Program-made: the position numbers and the translations under genes
In this document: piece after piece, positions 41,915 through 51,173 of the stretch
How the letters are laid out: each line of letters starts with the position of its first letter
How positions within the stretch are numbered: the stretch's first letter is position 1
Assembly (NCBI GenBank): GCA_963756425.1
Contig: CAVWNW010000022.1
Coordinates: 62,001-126,000 of the forward strand
Direction of reading: 5' to 3'
DNA from: DASQUK01 sp963756425
GTDB lineage: Bacteria > Actinomycetota > Acidimicrobiia > Acidimicrobiales > VFJN01
DNA length: 64,000 nt
The notes under the pieces: model-generated
Told to the model about the DNA's origin: nothing
What the model saw: only the letters and a program-made list of their open reading frames with translations
Database searches by the model: none

Positions 41915-43834
41915 CTACGTCTCCTGGGTCTGTCCACGCGGCCAGTACCAGCCGATGAGCCCGCCGACGCTGGCGACCACCGCCGCGACGGTGAGCGCCC
42001 AGTTGTCCAGCAGCACCGCGAAGGCGAGCACGAGCAGCGCGGTGCTGAGCAGGAACGGCCACACGGACGCGTGCGGCATGTGGACGATCGCCTGCGGCCG
42101 AGCGTCGAGCATGCTCGTCGACAGCGTGACGTGGCCGTCGGTCAGAGGCCGGCCCCCGTCCTCCGGCGACTGGACACCACCGGCCAGCTCCGGCTGGTCC
42201 CACATGGGCTCGCGACCACGCACGGTCGGGATGGTGACGAAGTTGTAGTGCGCCGGCGGCGATGAGGCGTACCACTCGAGCGTCTCCCCCCGCCACGGAT
42301 CGTTGCCCGCCGGGGCGCCCCGGGTGCGGCTCCGGAACCAGTTGACGATCGTGACCAGTATCCCCACCGCCAGCATGAACGCGCCGATCGTCGACGCCAT
42401 GTTGTAGCCGCCCCAGCCGAGATCGCTGTCGTAGGTGTACACGCGGCGGGGCATGCCGAAGAGGCCGAGCAGGTGCTGGGGGAAGAACGCCAGGTTGAAC
42501 CCGACGAACATCAGCCAGAAGCTGACCTTGCCCCAACGGTCGTCGAGCAGCCGGCCGGTGATCTTCGGTCCCCAGTGGTAGACGGCGGCGAAGATCGGGA
42601 ACACCGCACTGCCGACCAGCACGTAGTGCAGGTGGGCGACCACGAAGTACGAGTCGTGTACCGCCTGGTCGAAGGGGATGGCAGCGAACATCACGCCGGT
42701 CACCCCGCCGATGACGAAGATGAAGATGAAGCCGAGCACGAACAGCAGCGGCGTCCGCAGCACCGGACGTCCGGCGACCAGCGTCGCCAACCAGGCGAAC
42801 ACCTGGATGGAGCTCGGGATCGCCACCATGAAGCTCGCCAGCGAGATGAAGCCCAGGGTGATGTTCGGCAGGCCTACGGCGAACATGTGGTGGACCCAGA
42901 CCCCGAAGCCGATCAGCGCCACGCTCAGCTCGCCGATGACGATGTAGGTGTAACCCACGATGGGCCGGCGGACCCAGGTGGGGATGATCGCCGAGGCGAT
43001 GCCGAAACCCGGTAGGGCGACGATGTACACCTCGGGGTGGCCGAAGACCCAGAACAGGTGCTGCCACAGCAGCGGATCGCCGCCGGAGTCGGCGTCGAAG
43101 AAGTGGAAGTCGAACTTTCGGTCGAGGAGCAGCAGCACCGAGACGAGCGTGAGCGCCGGCAGCGCGAACACGATCTGCAGCGACATCGCCAGCTCGCCCC
43201 ACACGAAGATGGGAATGCGGCTGACGATCATCCCCGGCGCCCGGAGCTTCAGGAACGTCACGATGAAGTTGATCGCCCCGCCCGTGCTGGAGATGCCGAG
43301 GAAGATCAGGCCCACCGCGTAGTAGTCGATGTTGATCGCCGGCGTGAACGCCTCTCCTGACAGGGGCACGTAGTTGAACCAGCCGGCGTCAGGGGCCCGC
43401 CCCACCAGGAACGACGAGTACAGGAAGAAGCCCGAGGCCAGCAGGACCCAGTACCCGAAGGCGTTGAGGCGCGGGAACGCCATGTCGCGCGCGCCGACCA
43501 TCAACGGCAGGAAGTAGTTGCCGAAGCCCGAAAACACCGGCATGGCGAACAGGAACATCATCGTGATCCCGTGCATCGAGAAGAGCTGGTTGAACGCCTC
43601 GGGACCGATCACGTCGAGGTCCGGCCCCGCCAGCTGCGTGCGGATGAGCAGGGACTCGATGCCGCCGGCAACGAAGAACGCCATCCCCGTGTAGATGTAC
43701 CTGAGCCCGATTCGCTTGTGATCGACAGTTCCCAGCCACGATCCCAGGCCGGGTGGCTCCGCCCACACCGCGTCCAGGCGCTCGACGGTCGAGATCGTCG
43801 TCGCCGTCGCCTCGGGTGCCGCGGTCGTCGTCAT
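41915..43834 (-). CDS. ctaD: Cytochrome c oxidase subunit I
   Basis: A 639-residue protein with all haem and copper ligands: His88 (SMHGITMMF), His266 with Glu268 and cross-linked Tyr270 (GHPEVYIVALPGFG), the CuB pair His315-His316 (VHHMF) and His401/His403 (VAHLHYV). Asp117 of the D-channel (GARDMAFPRLN) is present. The lysine of the K-channel, normally in TGIKIFSW, is Gln344 here (SSIQVFAW). A hydrophilic linker and two extra C-terminal helices resembling CtaF follow residue ~535. It reduces oxygen to water and pumps protons. Confidence 0.95.
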   Translation of the reverse strand: MTTTAAPEATATTISTVERLDAVWAEPPGLGSWLGTVDHKRIGLRYIYTGMAFFVAGGIESLLIRTQLAGPDLDVIGPEAFNQLFSMHGITMMFLFAMPVFSGFGNYFLPLMVGARDMAFPRLNAFGYWVLLASGFFLYSSFLVGRAPDAGWFNYVPLSGEAFTPAINIDYYAVGLIFLGISSTGGAINFIVTFLKLRAPGMIVSRIPIFVWGELAMSLQIVFALPALTLVSVLLLLDRKFDFHFFDADSGGDPLLWQHLFWVFGHPEVYIVALPGFGIASAIIPTWVRRPIVGYTYIVIGELSVALIGFGVWVHHMFAVGLPNITLGFISLASFMVAIPSSIQVFAWLATLVAGRPVLRTPLLFVLGFIFIFVIGGVTGVMFAAIPFDQAVHDSYFVVAHLHYVLVGSAVFPIFAAVYHWGPKITGRLLDDRWGKVSFWLMFVGFNLAFFPQHLLGLFGMPRRVYTYDSDLGWGGYNMASTIGAFMLAVGILVTIVNWFRSRTRGAPAGNDPWRGETLEWYASSPPAHYNFVTIPTVRGREPMWDQPELAGGVQSPEDGGRPLTDGHVTLSTSMLDARPQAIVHMPHASVWPFLLSTALLVLAFAVLLDNWALTVAAVVASVGGLIGWYWPRGQTQET

Positions 43835-43841
43835 GCTGGCC

Positions 43842-44924
43842 TCACTCCAGCTCCGTCAGGTAGGCGACGACGGCGTCGACCTGGTCGGGGGTGAGCTCCG
43901 TCGGGGGCATGCTGACCCCCGGCTTGTCGTCCTGCGGGTCGGTGATGAAGTCGGCGAGCGACTCGGGCGTGAGGCGCACGACACCGGCGCCGAGCGTCTC
44001 GCGATCGGCCAGGTGGGTGAGATCGGGACCGAGGGTTCCCTCCGCCGACGTTCCCCTGATCGTGTGGCAGCCTGCGCACGAGGCACGCTCGAAGATCCGC
44101 CGACCGTCTTCCGCTGCGGCCCCCTGTGGCTCGGCCGCCGGTTCGGCCTCGCGCTCGACCCAGTCATCGAACTGATCGCCCGGCATGGCCACAACCAGGA
44201 TCTCCATGTGCGCGTGCTGGAGGCCGCAGAACTCCGCGCACTGCCCACGGAAGTGGCCGGCGTGATCGGCGACCACCGACAGCTGGTTGTCGGCACCGGG
44301 GATGTGGTCCTTCTTCACCTGCAACTCCGGCACCCAGAAGCTGTGGATGACGTCGGCCGTCGGCAGCGCGAGCTGCACCGCCTCCCCCACCGGGATGCGG
44401 ATCTCGTTGGCGGTGACCGCCCCGTTCGGGTACCGGACCTCCCACCACCACGTGTGGCCGACGACCTCGACCTCGAGCGGTCGATCGTCTGCCGAACCCA
44501 TGTCGTTCAGCACCGCGAGCGAGAACGCAAAGGACCCGGCCAGGATCCCTCCCGGGATGGCCGCGCCGGCGATGACCACGAAGCGGTCGCCCCACGGCAC
44601 GGGCCGCCGGTCGATGTCGTCCTCGGTGTGCAGCTCGGCGCGCCGGCGGCGTGCCGCCACCAGCAGGAAGCCCGTCACCACCGCGACGACGGCGCACGAG
44701 ATCCAGAACAGGACCCACCACAGCCCCTCCACCCGGCGGGCGTCGTCGGATCGCGGGTCGAGCATCGACGGGGTGTCGCCGCCGCACGCGGTGAGCGCGG
44801 CCGCCAGGAGCACAGCGAGGACTGGACCTCCGTGATGGCGCCGGCGCCGCCGCGCTTGTCCCGCCGCATGGGACTCCCATGCGCCAGCAGCGTCTGCCCG
44901 CCGTCTTGATCTCGCGCTTCGCAC
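43842..44924 (-). CDS. ctaC: Cytochrome c oxidase subunit II fused to cytochrome c (caa3-type)
   Basis: About 360 residues (GTG 44924; start uncertain because the N-terminus is Arg-rich). A lipobox (LAAALTACGG) is followed by two membrane helices (about 70-95 and 115-140). The CuA domain has the ligand set CAEFCGLQHAHM (about 233-244) and IHSFWVPELQVK. A C-terminal cytochrome c domain has CAGCH (about 285) with a Met ligand in VSMPPTELT. The fusion means electrons enter through the tethered haem. It is the first gene of the eight-gene respiratory operon. Confidence 0.94.
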   Translation of the reverse strand: MRSARSRRRADAAGAWESHAAGQARRRRRHHGGPVLAVLLAAALTACGGDTPSMLDPRSDDARRVEGLWWVLFWISCAVVAVVTGFLLVAARRRRAELHTEDDIDRRPVPWGDRFVVIAGAAIPGGILAGSFAFSLAVLNDMGSADDRPLEVEVVGHTWWWEVRYPNGAVTANEIRIPVGEAVQLALPTADVIHSFWVPELQVKKDHIPGADNQLSVVADHAGHFRGQCAEFCGLQHAHMEILVVAMPGDQFDDWVEREAEPAAEPQGAAAEDGRRIFERASCAGCHTIRGTSAEGTLGPDLTHLADRETLGAGVVRLTPESLADFITDPQDDKPGVSMPPTELTPDQVDAVVAYLTELE

Positions 44925-45287
44925 GGCTGGTCGCGCTCCCCCTCCGGGCCACTGCGCACGCCAGCGGACCGGCGAGCGGCAACTGACGCCCGCGAGTCAT
45001 CCAGAGCGCGCTCAAACCTCGCAGGTGCCCCTGGATGCACCTCCCGGCTAGTCAGCGGGGACACCGAGGACGTTGATGCCGAGAGCCTCAGGGAAGCCCC
45101 CGGCGCTGGGCTTGACATCTCAACCTACGTCAGCGCAACGCTCTGGGCCAGGGGTGGTCGGCGGGCCGGTACGACGACGCGCCGGGCCCGCCTTCCGCAA
45201 GGCCACCGGCACTGTTGGTCGCCGTGCCGGCCGCTGTAGACCTGACCCGAACGACCACCACAATCACCTGAAAGGAGGGCCCGGGAA
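44925..45287. other. Gap upstream of the respiratory operon
   Basis: About 360 bp between the divergent ctaC and DUF5996 genes, expected to hold both promoters. TTGACA at 45112-45117 is a possible plus-strand -35, but no good -10 follows at 17 bp. A small inverted repeat AGGTGC/GCACCT lies at 45023-45042. No gene was recognised. Confidence 0.4.
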
Positions 45288-46232
45288 ATGAGCGCCACAA
45301 TGAATCCCGAGCCCGGTGCCTGGCCGGATCTGACGGTGCCTGGCTGGCCGGACACCCGCGACACGCTGCACATGTGGACCCAGATCGTCGGCAAGGTCCG
45401 CCTCGGCCTGATGCCGATGATCAACCAGTGGTGGCAGGTTGCGCTGTATGTCTCGGCGCGTGGCCTCACCACCTCGCTCATGCCCACAGGAGACCGCGGC
45501 CTCGAGATCGAGTTCGACTTCGTCGATCACGTCCTCGATCTGCGAACGACCGATGGGGAGCGGCGACAGGTCGCCCTCGAACCCCGGTCGGTGGCGAGCT
45601 TCTACGCGGCCACGATGGCAGCGCTCGACGAGCTGGGGGTGCGGGTCCATTTTCTCGCCCGCCCGTCCGAGGTTGCGGAGGCGATCCCGTTCGACCAGGA
45701 CGAGGTCCACAAGTCCTACGACGCAGACGCCGCGCACCGCTTCTGGCTCGCCCTAGTCCAGATGCAACGGGTGCTGCTCGAGTTCCGGGCGCGGTTCGTC
45801 GGCAAGGTCAGCCCCGTTCACTTCTTCTGGGGTGGAGCCGACCTCTGCACGACGCGCTTCTCGGGCCGGCCGGCTCCCACGCATCCGGGCGGCGTCCCCA
45901 ACTGCCCGGACTGGGTCCAGGAGTTGGCCTACAGCCACGAGGTCTCCAGCTGCGGCTACTGGCCGGGCGGCGAGGAGGGCGCGTTCTACGCGTATGCCTA
46001 TCCGGAGCCCGAGGGGTTCGCCGACTGGCCGGTGGAGCCGGCGGCCGCCTCCTACGATCACGATCTCGGCGAGTTCCTGCTGCCGTATGCGGCCGTGCGC
46101 ACGGCCCCGGACCCGGACGCGGCGCTGCTGGCGTTCCTCCAGACGAGCTACGAAGCCGCCGCCGAGCTCGCCGGCTGGGACCGCGCCGCGCTCGAGGTGC
46201 CAGGCTCGTGGGTCCCATCCGCGAGCGCTTGA
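45288..46232 (+). CDS. DUF5996-family protein
   Basis: A 314-residue soluble protein with a very strong ribosome site (AAAGGAGG) before ATG 45288. The pattern WPDTRDTLHMWTQIVGKVRL, INQWWQVALYVSARGLTTS and later PVHFFWGGADLCTTRFSGR matches the DUF5996 family, common in actinobacteria and of unknown function. Conserved Trp and His residues suggest a substrate pocket. A stand-alone gene, divergent from the respiratory operon. Confidence 0.85.
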   Translation: MSATMNPEPGAWPDLTVPGWPDTRDTLHMWTQIVGKVRLGLMPMINQWWQVALYVSARGLTTSLMPTGDRGLEIEFDFVDHVLDLRTTDGERRQVALEPRSVASFYAATMAALDELGVRVHFLARPSEVAEAIPFDQDEVHKSYDADAAHRFWLALVQMQRVLLEFRARFVGKVSPVHFFWGGADLCTTRFSGRPAPTHPGGVPNCPDWVQELAYSHEVSSCGYWPGGEEGAFYAYAYPEPEGFADWPVEPAAASYDHDLGEFLLPYAAVRTAPDPDAALLAFLQTSYEAAAELAGWDRAALEVPGSWVPSASA

Positions 46233-46305
46233 GCGGGCGTAGCGCCCTGATGCCGCTGCTCGAATTTGTTGGTCTTGCGGTTCGGCGGACGTCTACGACT
46301 GAACA

Positions 46306-47220
46306 GTGCGCAAGGCAGACATCACGGTGGACGTGGTCTCGTGTCTGGTCGCCTCGCAGTTCCCGCAATGGTCCGGGCTCGAGATCCGTCCTGTGACGCT
46401 CGATGGCTGGGACAACACCACGTTCCGCCTCGGCGACGGGATGGCTGTGCGCCTCCCCAGCCACGAGAGGTACGTCCCGCAGGTCGACAAGGAACATCGA
46501 TGGCTGCCCATCCTCGCACCGCAGCTGCCTCTCCCGATCCCGCAGCCAATCGCCAAGGGCACACCTGGATGCGGCTTCCCAGCGCCGTGGTCGATCTATC
46601 GGTGGCTGCCGGGCGAGCCCGCCGGCGTCACCAGCGTGACGGACTACGAGCGATTCGCGGAGGATCTCGGCCGATTCCTCATCGCCCTCCAACGAGTAGA
46701 CACCGCAGGCGGTCCACCGGCGGGTGCCCACAGCTTCAACCGTGGTGGTCCGGTCGCGACCTGGGACGAGCAGACGCGGGCCACCATCGCCGACCTTGGC
46801 GACGAGGTCGACCAAGAGGGCGCCATGTCGGTCTGGGAGGCGGCCCTCGCCGCGGAGTGGAACGGCCCCGATGTCTGGGTCCACGGCGACGTCACCGGCT
46901 CCAACCTGCTGTTCCGCCACGACCGGTTGTGCGGCGTCATCGACTTCGGATGCGCCGCGGTCGGCGACCCGGCCTGCGACCTCACGGCGGGGTGGACGAT
47001 GTTCGAGGGCACCAGCCGTCAACGTTTCCGATCGACGGTTCGAGCCCACGCCGGCACGTGGGCGCGGGCACGAGGGTGGGCTCTGTGGAAGGCACTGATC
47101 GATATCCCAGGGCGACCCCCGGACGATCCGGGACGGACGGGAGCACGGTTCGGATGGAGATGGAACGCACTCGGAGTCATCGACCAAGCGATCACTCCGA
47201 CCGACCTCCGATCGTCCTGA
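46306..47220 (+). CDS. Aminoglycoside phosphotransferase (APH)-family kinase
   Basis: A 304-residue kinase-fold protein. The Brenner-type catalytic loop is VWVHGDVTGSNLLF (about 196), with Asp and Asn in place, and the metal-binding segment is VIDFGCAAVGDPACDL (about 215). YRWLPGEPA in the hinge is typical of the APH/homoserine-kinase-like family. It phosphorylates a small molecule with ATP; antibiotic resistance is possible but by no means implied. GTG start at 46306. Its end overlaps the convergent methyltransferase by 29 bp. Confidence 0.87.
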   Translation: MRKADITVDVVSCLVASQFPQWSGLEIRPVTLDGWDNTTFRLGDGMAVRLPSHERYVPQVDKEHRWLPILAPQLPLPIPQPIAKGTPGCGFPAPWSIYRWLPGEPAGVTSVTDYERFAEDLGRFLIALQRVDTAGGPPAGAHSFNRGGPVATWDEQTRATIADLGDEVDQEGAMSVWEAALAAEWNGPDVWVHGDVTGSNLLFRHDRLCGVIDFGCAAVGDPACDLTAGWTMFEGTSRQRFRSTVRAHAGTWARARGWALWKALIDIPGRPPDDPGRTGARFGWRWNALGVIDQAITPTDLRSS

Positions 47221-47944
47221 GGCGCCCGGAGACCCGGTCGCCGTGTGCCGGATCGGCCGGATGACTCAGCGACCTAGCTCTCGCGACGGTCCCTTCGGCG
47301 AGGTAGAGCGTTCCGAGTGCGAGCGGCCTGACCGTGAACTGGCTGAGCCGATGCTGGAGGTGGTCCCAGGGGGTGTCCAGCCCTTCGAACGTCGTGACGT
47401 ACGGCCTGATGCCCCGACGGACGAACGCGTTGAGGGGTTTCGCCCAGTGCGACGCCCACTTGGGGCCAAACGCCACGACGCGAGCGCCGGGGCGGCAGGC
47501 GGCGACGATGCGGTCGATCACGGCTCCCGAGCGCACCAGGTCGTGGACGAGGAAGAACAGCGCGCCATCCACGTCGGCGGGCAGTGTTGCTGTCGTGGCG
47601 TCGCCGACGACGACGTCGACGTTGTCCCACCTGTTCGTGGCCACGCGGGTCCGGGCGTGAGCCGCCATGGCCTCGCTCAAATCGATGCCGGTGACGTGAC
47701 CGCTCGCACCAACAGCTGCGACGAGGTGAGGAAGGATCGCCCCCGTACCGCAGCCAACATCGAGGACGTGGTCGCCAGGCCGCAGCCGGAGGCGGCGGAC
47801 CACGCCCGGGCGCCAGCGGTTGGTGAGGCGGACCCGTCGCTCGTAGGTCGCCGCCAACCTCCGCATAGCGGCGAGATGCCTCCACCGGGTCAGGCGCGTC
47901 GGCCACAGCGGGGTCGAACAATACGACATGCAGGATCGACGCAT
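47192..47944 (-). CDS. Class I SAM-dependent methyltransferase (UbiE-like)
   Basis: A 250-residue protein. Motif I is HVLDVGCGTGAILPHL (about 58-73), motif II is VTGIDLSEAMAAHAR, and ATLPADVDGALFFLVHDLVRSG includes motif III. A C-terminal helical extension follows residue ~180. The 3' ends of this gene and the APH-type kinase overlap by 29 bp on opposite strands. Substrate unknown. Confidence 0.85.
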   Translation of the reverse strand: MRRSCMSYCSTPLWPTRLTRWRHLAAMRRLAATYERRVRLTNRWRPGVVRRLRLRPGDHVLDVGCGTGAILPHLVAAVGASGHVTGIDLSEAMAAHARTRVATNRWDNVDVVVGDATTATLPADVDGALFFLVHDLVRSGAVIDRIVAACRPGARVVAFGPKWASHWAKPLNAFVRRGIRPYVTTFEGLDTPWDHLQHRLSQFTVRPLALGTLYLAEGTVARARSLSHPADPAHGDRVSGRLRTIGGRSE

Positions 47945-48253
47945 GGCGGGACACGCGGGGAGGCTTGGCGCGGGTCCCGTGCGTCATTGGCTGCGCACCG
48001 GGACATGCAGGACCGACACCATGACGGGGGCCCGATCGACGGAGCATCGCTGTGGCCCTAACGACGCGACGTCGATGGTGACGATCCAACGGTGCTCCGC
48101 GAGTGGTGGCGCGGTTGTACGGCCGGCTGCTCGAGGTTGTGCCGGGCCGGCTGCCGGGATTGCGACCGGGAAACCGGACCGAAGGGCAGACGTGTCCCTG
48201 CAAGCGCCCGCCGCCCGTCCGATGAGCGGCAGCCAGGCGTACTTGCGAGACCT
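47945..48253. other. Gap without a convincing gene
   Basis: About 310 bp between the methyltransferase start and the GYD-domain gene stop. Open frames present are Arg/Pro/Ser-rich and lack start signals. No RNA or terminator was recognised. Confidence 0.45.
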
Positions 48254-48586
48254 CTACGACTGACCGGGCTGGGTGAAGTTCGCTCGAGCGTGCTTGGCGT
48301 GCTCGAGGACTTGTTGGATGTCGCTGCTTGAGAACAGCTCGTGCGTCTCTGAACGAACGGCCCCGGTACTTCTGATGGCTGTACTGATGCCCGCCATTGT
48401 GAGCGAGTCGGGGGCTTCGACGATGGCGATCCCATCGTGCGCGCCGAACATCCAGTACATCGTTTCCAGCCGAGCACCCACGCTCTCGAGAACGCGCTCC
48501 AGTGCCGTTCCGCGGTCGGCCGGGTTCTCGATCATCGCCGCCATCGACGCATCTGAGTAGGAAAACAGCGCAAGATACTTGGGCAT
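48254..48586 (-). CDS. GYD-domain protein
   Basis: A 110-residue protein with GGAGGAG upstream of ATG 48586. The start MPKYLALFSYSDASMAAMI and the later GARLETMYWMFGAHDGIAIVEAPD are characteristic of GYD-domain (Pfam GYD) proteins, small ferredoxin-like-fold dimers of unknown function. It ends HAKHARANFTQPGQS. Alone in its transcript. Confidence 0.87.
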   Translation of the reverse strand: MPKYLALFSYSDASMAAMIENPADRGTALERVLESVGARLETMYWMFGAHDGIAIVEAPDSLTMAGISTAIRSTGAVRSETHELFSSSDIQQVLEHAKHARANFTQPGQS

Positions 48587-48789
48587 GGCGATCGCTCCTC
48601 CGCCGACGTGGTGACCGACAATTCGAACGAAAGCTTGCCGGGCGCTGCCCTTCTGGTGCCAGCCCATCCGCCAAGCGCATAGGGCAGCCATGGGTGAGCC
48701 CCGTGCTTTCCCCCGATGGGCGACTCGGCGTCTCGTGCGCCCACACCGGATCGATGCGGGGTTCGGCGCCACGCGTAGCGTCGGTTGCT

Positions 48790-49264
48790 GTGACCTATCA
48801 GCATCCTCTCGCCTATGTGCTGGCAGTAGAAGGTGCGGCGCTGTTGCGCGCCTTCGCTGGTGAACACGATCGCGACTTCACCCTGGCGAGGATCGCCGAA
48901 GTTCGAACGTTCGCCGAAGCCGCGGACGCCTGGGGGTGATCTCCGACTCCCGCGGCCTGTTCGGCTACTTCGGCCCACCGGTGCCCGTCCACGCACGCAA
49001 CGGTGGGCTCGGCGTGCTGCCCCACTGGAACCGCCTCACCAGCGACTACCTCGCGGCCCGCTGGGACTCCAGGTCCGTCTCTGCGCCGAGCCCCGGCGAC
49101 CAGCTCCGCTCATCGACCCCGACGCCAAGCCCGCGATCGAAGACCTGACTGGGGATGACGCACCAAGCATCTGGGTCCTTCACACACTCTGCCCCGCAGC
49201 CACGAACGCCGCCTACCACGACAACCCCGCGGCCATCGTCTGGCACTTCCAACTCGAGCAGTAG
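48790..49264 (+). pseudogene. Remnant of a SAM-dependent methyltransferase with internal deletion
   Basis: From GTG 48790, 49 residues (HPLAYVLAVEGAALLRAFAGEHDRDF in part) match the N-terminus of a family of actinobacterial class I methyltransferases, ending in a stop at 48937. Immediately after, other frames give GLFGYFGPPVPVHARNG and HWNRLTSDYLAA, then GLQVRLCAEPRRP and WVLHTLCPAATNAAYHDNP, which look like the C-terminal half of the same family. The central SAM-binding domain is missing. So about 100-150 residues were deleted and frames disrupted; the gene is dead. Confidence 0.6.
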
Positions 49265-49289
49265 CCGCCGCCGCGGCTGGCGTCTCGAT

Positions 49290-49883
49290 CTATACGCGCT
49301 CGTAGGTGAGATGCACGGCGTTCCGCGACGGGCGAACGTCGCGTTGCCGGTACATCTGGCGCGTCCCTGGTTTGAAGAGCGGCGTCCCGCCACCGAGCAC
49401 CATCGGGGCGAGGTGCAAGCGCAGCTCGTCGACGAGACCCTGCTCGAGCGCCTGGCCCATGACGTCACCGCCGCCCATGATCACCACGTCACCATCGGTC
49501 GCGGCGGACCGCGCCTGGTCGATCGCGCTGACCAGATCGCCGACGAAGCTCAAACGCATCCCCAGCTCGCGTTCCAGCCGGACATCTCGCGGCGGCGAGT
49601 GGGTGACGACGAAGAACGGCGGCGTCCCCGTCTGATCGGCGCCGTACCCCATCTCCTCGTTCCAACCATCGGGCCCGTTGACGACGTCGAACAGCCGCCG
49701 CCCCATCACCACGGCACCACTCTTCGCCGTCGCCTGTTCGAGGATCTCGGTGTCGACCGCGTCCTGCTGCATGACCCACGTGTGGAGCTCAGGCGCATCG
49801 CCGAGCCCGTGTTGTTCATCGGCGCCCACCCCCGTCACGAACCCGTCGAGCGACATGGTGATGTCGGCGATCACGTTCGGCAT
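49290..49883 (-). CDS. Dihydrofolate reductase-family (RibD C-terminal-like) protein
   Basis: A 197-residue protein of the YwjB/YyaP-like group. It opens with VIADITMSLDGFVTG, has GAVVMGRRLFDVVNG (about 56-70) and VVIMGGGDVMGQAL (about 132), and ends with LVDELRLHLAPMVLGGGTPLF. These bind NADPH and reduce unknown substrates; despite the fold they are usually not folate enzymes. Stand-alone. Confidence 0.9.
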   Translation of the reverse strand: MPNVIADITMSLDGFVTGVGADEQHGLGDAPELHTWVMQQDAVDTEILEQATAKSGAVVMGRRLFDVVNGPDGWNEEMGYGADQTGTPPFFVVTHSPPRDVRLERELGMRLSFVGDLVSAIDQARSAATDGDVVIMGGGDVMGQALEQGLVDELRLHLAPMVLGGGTPLFKPGTRQMYRQRDVRPSRNAVHLTYERV

Positions 49884-49988
49884 TGGAGCCTCCTTTCGGC
49901 GACGATCGGTAATGCAGACTTTCGTACGACGCCAAACTCATCGCGGCGAGCACGCGGTTGGCCGGAACGAGGAGATCCGCGGGTCGGG

Positions 49989-50363
49989 CTACGTCGTCTT
50001 GACGACGAGGACCGAGCATTCAGCGGTGTGCGCCACCGTATTCGGGATGCTGCCGAGCGCGCGGCGCTGCATGCCCTTGTTACCTACGACGAGGATGTCG
50101 GCGCCGCACTTCTTCGCAAGGTTGACGAGTACTTCGGCGGCGTAATAGCCCTCGTCGGCGAGCGCCCGGCAGCGAATGCCCTCCTGCCGGAGCTCCGCCT
50201 CCGTCTGAGCGACCACCTCGCGCATGTCCTTGGTGTCCGGGCGGTTGTAGGCGGTGAGCAGGACCAGCTCCGCCTCGAACCGCCGCGCGACCTCGGCCGC
50301 CATCTTCACGGCCTCAGCGGCCGTGGCGGACCCATCGACACCGACGGCGACGGTCGTGACCAT
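49989..50363 (-). CDS. Universal stress protein (UspA family)
   Basis: A 124-residue single Usp domain. VAVGVDGSATAAEAVKMAA at the N-terminus and the ATP-binding motif GADILVVGNKGMQRRALGSIPNTVAHTAECSVLVV (key part GNKGMQRRALGSIP) place it among ATP-binding Usp proteins, G-2x-G-9x-G(S/T). It likely binds ATP and has a general stress role. Not linked to neighbours by spacing. Confidence 0.93.
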   Translation of the reverse strand: MVTTVAVGVDGSATAAEAVKMAAEVARRFEAELVLLTAYNRPDTKDMREVVAQTEAELRQEGIRCRALADEGYYAAEVLVNLAKKCGADILVVGNKGMQRRALGSIPNTVAHTAECSVLVVKTT

Positions 50364-50470
50364 AGGGGGCGTGAGTATGTCCGGTCCGCTGGCGAATGTC
50401 CACCGCCTGATGGAACCGTGTGCGGGCTGGATCGTAGGGCCCGTCGTCTGAGGCGGGGAGCCGCCGCTCC

Positions 50471-50530
50471 TTGGGCGACGGTGAGGGCGTCGGCACAGTC
50501 GAACGTCACGGAGGCGATCTGGACGGTCAT
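50471..50530 (-). pseudogene. N-terminal stub of a VOC (glyoxalase-like) gene
   Basis: ATG 50530, preceded by GGGAGAG, opens the sequence MTVQIASVTFDCADALTVAQ, which is a typical VOC-family N-terminus. After that the similarity ends abruptly and the frame runs into Arg/Ser-rich sequence. It appears to be a truncated gene. A complete relative of the same type lies at 55970. Confidence 0.45.
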
Positions 50531-50642
50531 GTTGGGCTCTCCCTGGTATCGCTCCCAGTAGAGCCTCTCGAAGTGGACGGAACAGACAGGAGGGCGACTC
50601 CGGGTGCGCTTGGCCCCGGGTGTGACCGTAGGTGCCCGGTGG

Positions 50643-51173
50643 TCAGATCTCGCCCGTGGTTGTCGGCGGCGCGGAGGGATGGTGGCGGGCGACGTTGCTG
50701 AGCGCTCCGAGGAGCGCCTCCCACCACTGCGCGAAGCGGAGCTGGAATGTAGCGAGGGGAAAGCCGTGCCGAGCCGCGTGCTCGGGCGGGATGGTGTCCC
50801 AGCCGAAGTGCTCGACGGTGACGCGGGTCTGGACGACTGCGCCGGCGGGATCCTCCACGTCGTCGAACCGAACATGCAGCTCGGTCTCCTGGTCGGCGGC
50901 GAAGCTGGCGTGGCGCCAGCTCATGACGAGGTGGCGTGGTGGGTCCCACGTGCGGATGTGGCCGACCACGAACGAGCTGCCGTCGGGGTAGGTCTCCACC
51001 AGCCGGCCGTCGGGACCCGGCTCGAAGGCAAGGGCGCCGGTGCGTCCGTCGGTGAACTGAAACAGCCCGTTGGGCTGCCACCACTCGGCGATCTGCTCGG
51101 TGAAGGCCGCGAACGCACGCGCCGCAGGTACCGGCACTCGACGCGCCACGAGGACCCGGGAGGCCTCGGTCAC
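50643..51173 (-). CDS. AHSA1-type SRPBCC protein
   Basis: A 176-residue AHSA1-like START-fold protein. It begins with a strand and helix (RRVPVPAARAFAAFTEQIAEWW), carries GRLVETYPDGSSFVVGHIRTWDPPRHLVMSW (key: IRTWDPPRHLVMSW) and ends with the C-terminal helix FAQWWEALLGAL. It overlaps the ArsR gene upstream as ATGA, a pairing seen widely in actinobacteria. Role unknown; possibly a small-molecule carrier controlled by the regulator. Confidence 0.88.
   Translation of the reverse strand: MTEASRVLVARRVPVPAARAFAAFTEQIAEWWQPNGLFQFTDGRTGALAFEPGPDGRLVETYPDGSSFVVGHIRTWDPPRHLVMSWRHASFAADQETELHVRFDDVEDPAGAVVQTRVTVEHFGWDTIPPEHAARHGFPLATFQLRFAQWWEALLGALSNVARHHPSAPPTTTGEI

Noticed and set aside
45112..45140. 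TTGACA as a promoter for the DUF5996 gene
   Set aside because: No acceptable -10 at 16-19 bp, so it is left as a note in the gap entry only.
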